A stretch of 64,000 nt of DNA from Blastobasis lacticolella (lineage: Eukaryota > Arthropoda > Insecta > Lepidoptera > Blastobasidae). The first letter of the stretch is position 1, and each line of letters begins with the position of its first letter. Below, in pieces: positions 60,359 through 64,000 of this stretch. The stretch lies in NCBI GenBank assembly GCA_905147135.1, contig LR990056.1, positions 14,022,001-14,086,000 on the forward strand, given 5' to 3'. The notes beneath the pieces were generated by a model. It was not told the origin of the DNA. It did no database searches and worked only from the letters and a program-made list of their open reading frames with translations. The translations under genes were made by a program, and so were the position numbers.

Positions 60359-61187
60359 AGTAACTACAACTTTACTTACAGTCCTGCCACAAAAACCAGA
60401 AAGTCAGTAATCCTCACCTCATCAGCATCAGCTAAACAATCGATCCACTCGGCCATGACCTTCGGAGCCGATATCACCACAGCGGTGTTGAGGATGATGG
60501 TAGCCCCAGCAAAGGCAAGGAAGGCCGCGTGGCTTAAACGGAACAGTTCCACGCGATTCTCTGGATCCATCACGTCCAGGACCAACCCGCGGATGATCAC
60601 AATATCTGGAAAATATAAGTCTGGGTGATGTTTGTACAAGCTTATAACTTTATATGTATGCATGTTCGTGTCAAATCTTGCACGCCTAATTTCACGCACT
60701 TCCCAGAGCTCAATAGAGCTGTTTGGTATGTCTACGTACAATGTCTATTATTTATCAGTCTTTAGTGCGATTCAACACATTACAATGACGTTAGGTGGTC
60801 CTAAACTATAAATGACATCTAGTTTGGCCTCGTTTGATTTGTCTTGGCAAGTCCTCTCAAGAATTACCCTGCCTCACTGTATCGCCAAGATTATCCTTTG
60901 CACAAGGTACATTCCGATCAATTATTTGTCGAACTTGGAACATCATATTCTAAAACTAGTTTCATTCCTTTAAAAATATCGATTTCTTGGCCAAATTACT
61001 GATTGATGGGCCCACGATGGGCCTTCATGTACTACGCTAACTTCCACAAGGTCTTAAACTTAGAAACATTTGTTTTACCTATTAACATTGTCACCAGGTA
61101 GCTGTATACACACAATGCCGTCGATTGCCTCACCTCATTAAGCTGAGGCTGAAACAATTTGGTCCGATGACGCATCGCCCTACTTCC

Positions 61188-61442
61188 TTCATCATCACAG
61201 GCCATAACAGTCCACTGACAGTCCAGAGACTTCAGGCCTCTTCCGTGGTTATAGCCATTGTCTCTACACTTGGTAAACGGATTGGAGATCGCAGTGTTGT
61301 AGATACAATCATGGAAAACGCTGCTGCCCATTTTGTAACCTATGGAGACTCTAGATCTTTTCCACGAAAACATTAGTCGCCGTCAACGACACCCACGAGT
61401 GTAAAAGGTTGGTGCTATTCTACTCTGCCGGAGAACACACGG
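61188..61442 (-). mobile_element. RTE-related SINE (family A), diverged
   Basis: CATCATCACAGGCCATAACA at its tail side and GGTGCTATTCTACTCTGCCG at its head side. Confidence 0.75.
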
Positions 61443-62023
61443 CCTGCTTCCTTATTATGTACCTCTTCTGTTAGTTTTAAGTTTTTTAATACGATATTGG
61501 ACCAAATAAATATAATAATATGTCTATATCTATATTCTTAACGTCGTCGACACGTTAGCGAGAGGTACTGAGTTCAATCGCCAGTCCCGCCATGTTATCA
61601 ACCTCATATCAGCCATGAGACGCCCACTGCTGGGCAAAGGTCTCACCCAGAGATCACAGGATCTCCACAGGGAGAGAAGATGAATCACTACCCACCAAAA
61701 TACTACGATTAAATACTATCACTTGCGGTGTCTAAATCGGGATAAAAAGATAAACTACCCCAAAAATGATTTCCACGCAGATGAAATCGTGGGCAATTGC
61801 TAGTTCGAAATAAAAAAAAAAATATAAATGCGAAAGTGAACATCTACTCATTGAAGATATCGATATTAATGTTTATTCAGTGACTTGTTATGACAATCAT
61901 GACTTTAATTTCGTGTACCATTATCACCATCATCAATTTATCACAATCCACTGTTGAACGTAGTATATCTATTATTAATTAACTGACCTTTAACCGATGT
62001 CCGCAATGGATAACTATTGTTGT

Positions 62024-62082
62024 TAGCTGTTGCCACATACCTGGTAATCATCGTGCAGTATCAATCGACAGACAACTGGTGA
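62024..62082 (+). pseudogene. Relic terminal exon of a gustatory receptor (copy B)
   Basis: Second copy of the relic at 806-871, carried on the duplicated segment 61731-63597. It keeps TYLVIIVQYQSTDNW and its TGA but has lost about 11 bases just before the TTY motif. That removes the GGI residues and shifts the upstream frame. Not expressible as a receptor exon. Confidence 0.65.
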
Positions 62083-62349
62083 AAACTACGTTATTGTTAT
62101 TTCATCAAATACAGAAAGAAATTAGATAAGAATAATACTCTGTAAATGAAATGAAGCACAAAAAATTTGAAAGCTGTGTTTTATTATTAGTTAAGAAGAC
62201 CCGACGTATTAAGTGAAATTATGTCATATTGTACTGAGTAGCTATGCCTAACTAATGTGAAGAAGAAGGTTGAAGTCTAAAAGAGATTTTAAGAATAGGT
62301 AATAAACCGTTCCATTAATGTGCTGCCATTTTGTTCTTCAACGTAAAAA

Positions 62350-63560
62350 AATAAATATCGGCCCCAAGATGGGCGCATGATATGAACCCCTTGTTAGGTG
62401 TCAGACATGAGTCCAACTATAGGAGCCAGATATGGTACCCACGTTGGACCTAGATATATATATGAGACCCAGGTTGGGGGCCAGATATGGGTTCCTTGTT
62501 GGGCGCCAGATATGGACCCCATGTTAGGTGCCAGACAATAGTCTCACTGTAGACATGAAATGTAGACTCATATTGAGCCAAATATATCACCCCATGATTA
62601 GCGACAAATATACGAGTAATAATATGGACATCAAATTAAGTGCCAAATAATATGAGTCTTATTTAAAGCACTAAATAGGGAGAACCCACCTTGAAAATAA
62701 AAATAAGTATTTATTAAATTAGGATTATGTTACTTAATCTCTTTTCAAAAGTCAAAAATGCAACGGAAACCAAAAAGAAAGTTAAGCGAGCTCATCCAGG
62801 TAGGGGGCGACGCATGCCGACCGATCAGCGCGTACGAGGGCTCACTCTGGCGAGACACCGGGCGCCTATACACGCCACGCACATAACCGCTTTGGGCGCC
62901 AGAAATCGTTCCCACGTTGAGTGACAGATAACGTCCCCATCTTAGGTGCCAGACATGAGTTCTATTGAGGACGTAACATTTCGGACACATTTGGCTCAGA
63001 CATATCGCCCCACGTTTAACGCCAAACGTACGAGCAATAATGATTTTCTTTACTTTTTAACCTTTTGTTTTTTTTGGTGTCTGCGTTTATATTGTGATGT
63101 AGTATCCTGTGAATAATAAAGCATACATTGGGCGCCAGCTATGAGTCCTACGTTTGGCGCCAGATATTATTCTTACGTTAGGCGCCAGGTATGAGTCCCA
63201 TATTGGGCGTCAAGTATGAGTCCCATATTGGGCGCCAGATATGACGAGGCGAAGCGGAGTAGATTGAGTAGGAAAGCGGACCCTGGCAGAGGCCGGGATA
63301 AGCGCTAGGACGATGATGATTGGGCGCCAGATATAAGTCCTACGTTGGGCGCCAGGTTTAAGTTCTATGTTGGGCCCCGGAAATAAGTCCTACGGTGGGC
63401 GCCAGATATGAGTCTGATATCAGTCAAACGTTGAGCGCCAAATAGAAGTCGTTTATAAAAGTATAAAAGTGAGATATAAGGTATTCCCAAGCGGTTCCTG
63501 CGGGATACCCAAAAAGGTGGGAATACCTTTCTTGTGATCGATCTTATCTTTTCGCCCCCA
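62350..63560 (+). repeat. Degenerate 25-bp tandem repeat array (copy B)
   Basis: Same array as at 1035-2280, carried by the second duplication copy. The clearest run of abutting units is 63320-63410. Confidence 0.8.
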
Positions 63561-63926
63561 AGTTGGGTGCAGATATGGATAGATCTCCCCTAAAATACTG
63601 CTTTTTAAACTTAAAATAACTTAAAATACTTTTTGTTTTCCTTTTACTACTTACTCGTTACTTTTTTGTCATGATCATCCTTCAGGATATGAAATAAGAT
63701 ATAAAAACTGATGGATTGACATCTCTAAATCGGATCCCATGCCTTACAATACGAGGATGTAGGAGAAAGTGTAGGAAAGCGGGCTTTAGCAGGAGTAAAA
63801 ATTACTGCTACGATGGTGATTTACTGCTTGAATCTTGGCAGTCGAATTGAATGTGATAGTGTTAGAAATACCGACATTAGTCACCATGTACTAAACGTAC
63901 GTCGTCACATAAAAAGAGAGAGACAG

Positions 63927-64000
63927 GTAGGGCATAGCGGGGTATCCTGTTCGAATTGGAGCCGCCCGACTGAGGAAGTACCTCCACCTTACAGAATACC
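63927..64000 (+). mobile_element. SINE (family D) cut by the window end
   Basis: GGTAGGGCATAGCGGGGTAT and GAGCCGCCCGACTGAGGAAG match the head of the copy at 54180. Confidence 0.75.

Larger units (their letters stand above)
52589..60605 (-). pseudogene. Gr: Second gustatory receptor, probably broken
   Basis: Paralog of the plus-strand receptor with the same exon plan. Recognised exons, in transcript order: exon 2, 60605-60418; exon 3, 57499-57343; a partial exon 4, 56567 to about 56485; exon 5, 55400-55325; exon 6, 55238-55056; exon 7, 53519-53410; exon 8, 52895-52734; exon 9, 52654-52589. Exon 8 is 162 bases, as in the paralog. Exon 9 reads ITTYIVVIIQ and ends in NYSDVN plus a stop. Exon 7 ends GAG followed by GCGAGT, implying a rare GC-AG intron. 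Damage: the second half of exon 4 runs into unrelated repeat sequence. The frame of exon 5 that resembles the paralog (PNAVNVAVAAKKYF) does not match the phase needed by exon 6. Exon 1 was not found. Exons 2, 6, 7, 8 and 9 are clean, so decay may be recent or my exon 4-5 model may be wrong. Confidence 0.72.
61731..63597 (+). repeat. Direct long duplication, copy B
   Basis: Partner of 511-2296, about 61 kb away. Copy B has an additional stretch near 62200-62330 that copy A lacks and has lost about 11 bases in the Gr relic. Confidence 0.88.

Noticed and set aside
60606..60741. Upstream extension of Gr exon 2 on the minus strand as coding
   Set aside because: A good acceptor (ATATTTTCCAG) at the position matching the paralog's exon border indicates that this part is intron.

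Overview
The window looks like insect nuclear DNA, most probably from a moth or butterfly (Lepidoptera). It is AT-rich, the real genes are small exons with GT-AG introns, tRNA-derived and RTE-related SINEs are frequent, and several LINEs end in microsatellite tails. The insect call also rests on gustatory receptor (Gr) and odorant-binding protein (OBP) genes. Species and chromosome cannot be read from the sequence.

Layout. (1) 1-10 kb: one copy of a long direct duplication (511-2296) with a relic Gr terminal exon and a degenerate 25-bp repeat array, then jockey-type LINE fragments and a nearly open LINE (7.9-10.0 kb, minus) with a restriction-like endonuclease tail. (2) 11.17-38.16 kb, plus: a complete nine-exon Gr gene of 400 codons. 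Every exon junction agrees in phase. Its introns hold an 8.4-kb LINE flanked by a 487-bp duplication, an RTE LINE, a pair of 358-bp LTR-like repeats, a hAT transposon nested in two other elements, and many SINEs. (3) 38.6-41.5 kb, minus, tail-to-tail with the Gr gene: an OBP gene with the six-cysteine spacing. (4) 43.9-50.9 kb: two divergent genes for predicted secreted proteins. They start from near-identical TATA boxes and signal-peptide exons in a 751-bp inverted repeat, yet their mature proteins are unrelated. A LINE lies between the arms. (5) 52.6-60.6 kb, minus: a second Gr with the same exon plan, apparently damaged in exons 4 and 5. (6) 61.7-63.6 kb: the second copy of the direct duplication.

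Biologically this is a small chemosensory neighbourhood (two Gr genes, Gr relics and an OBP) diluted by transposons. Gr proteins are seven-transmembrane ligand-gated channels on taste neurons, and OBPs are secreted carriers of hydrophobic ligands. The most unusual observations are the 487-bp duplication around a LINE and the inverted promoter and signal-exon pair. Several transposon insertions also lie within a few bases of splice donors.

Exon models are hand-built from splice consensus, phase and paralog comparison, with no transcript evidence. Transposon clade names are tentative.
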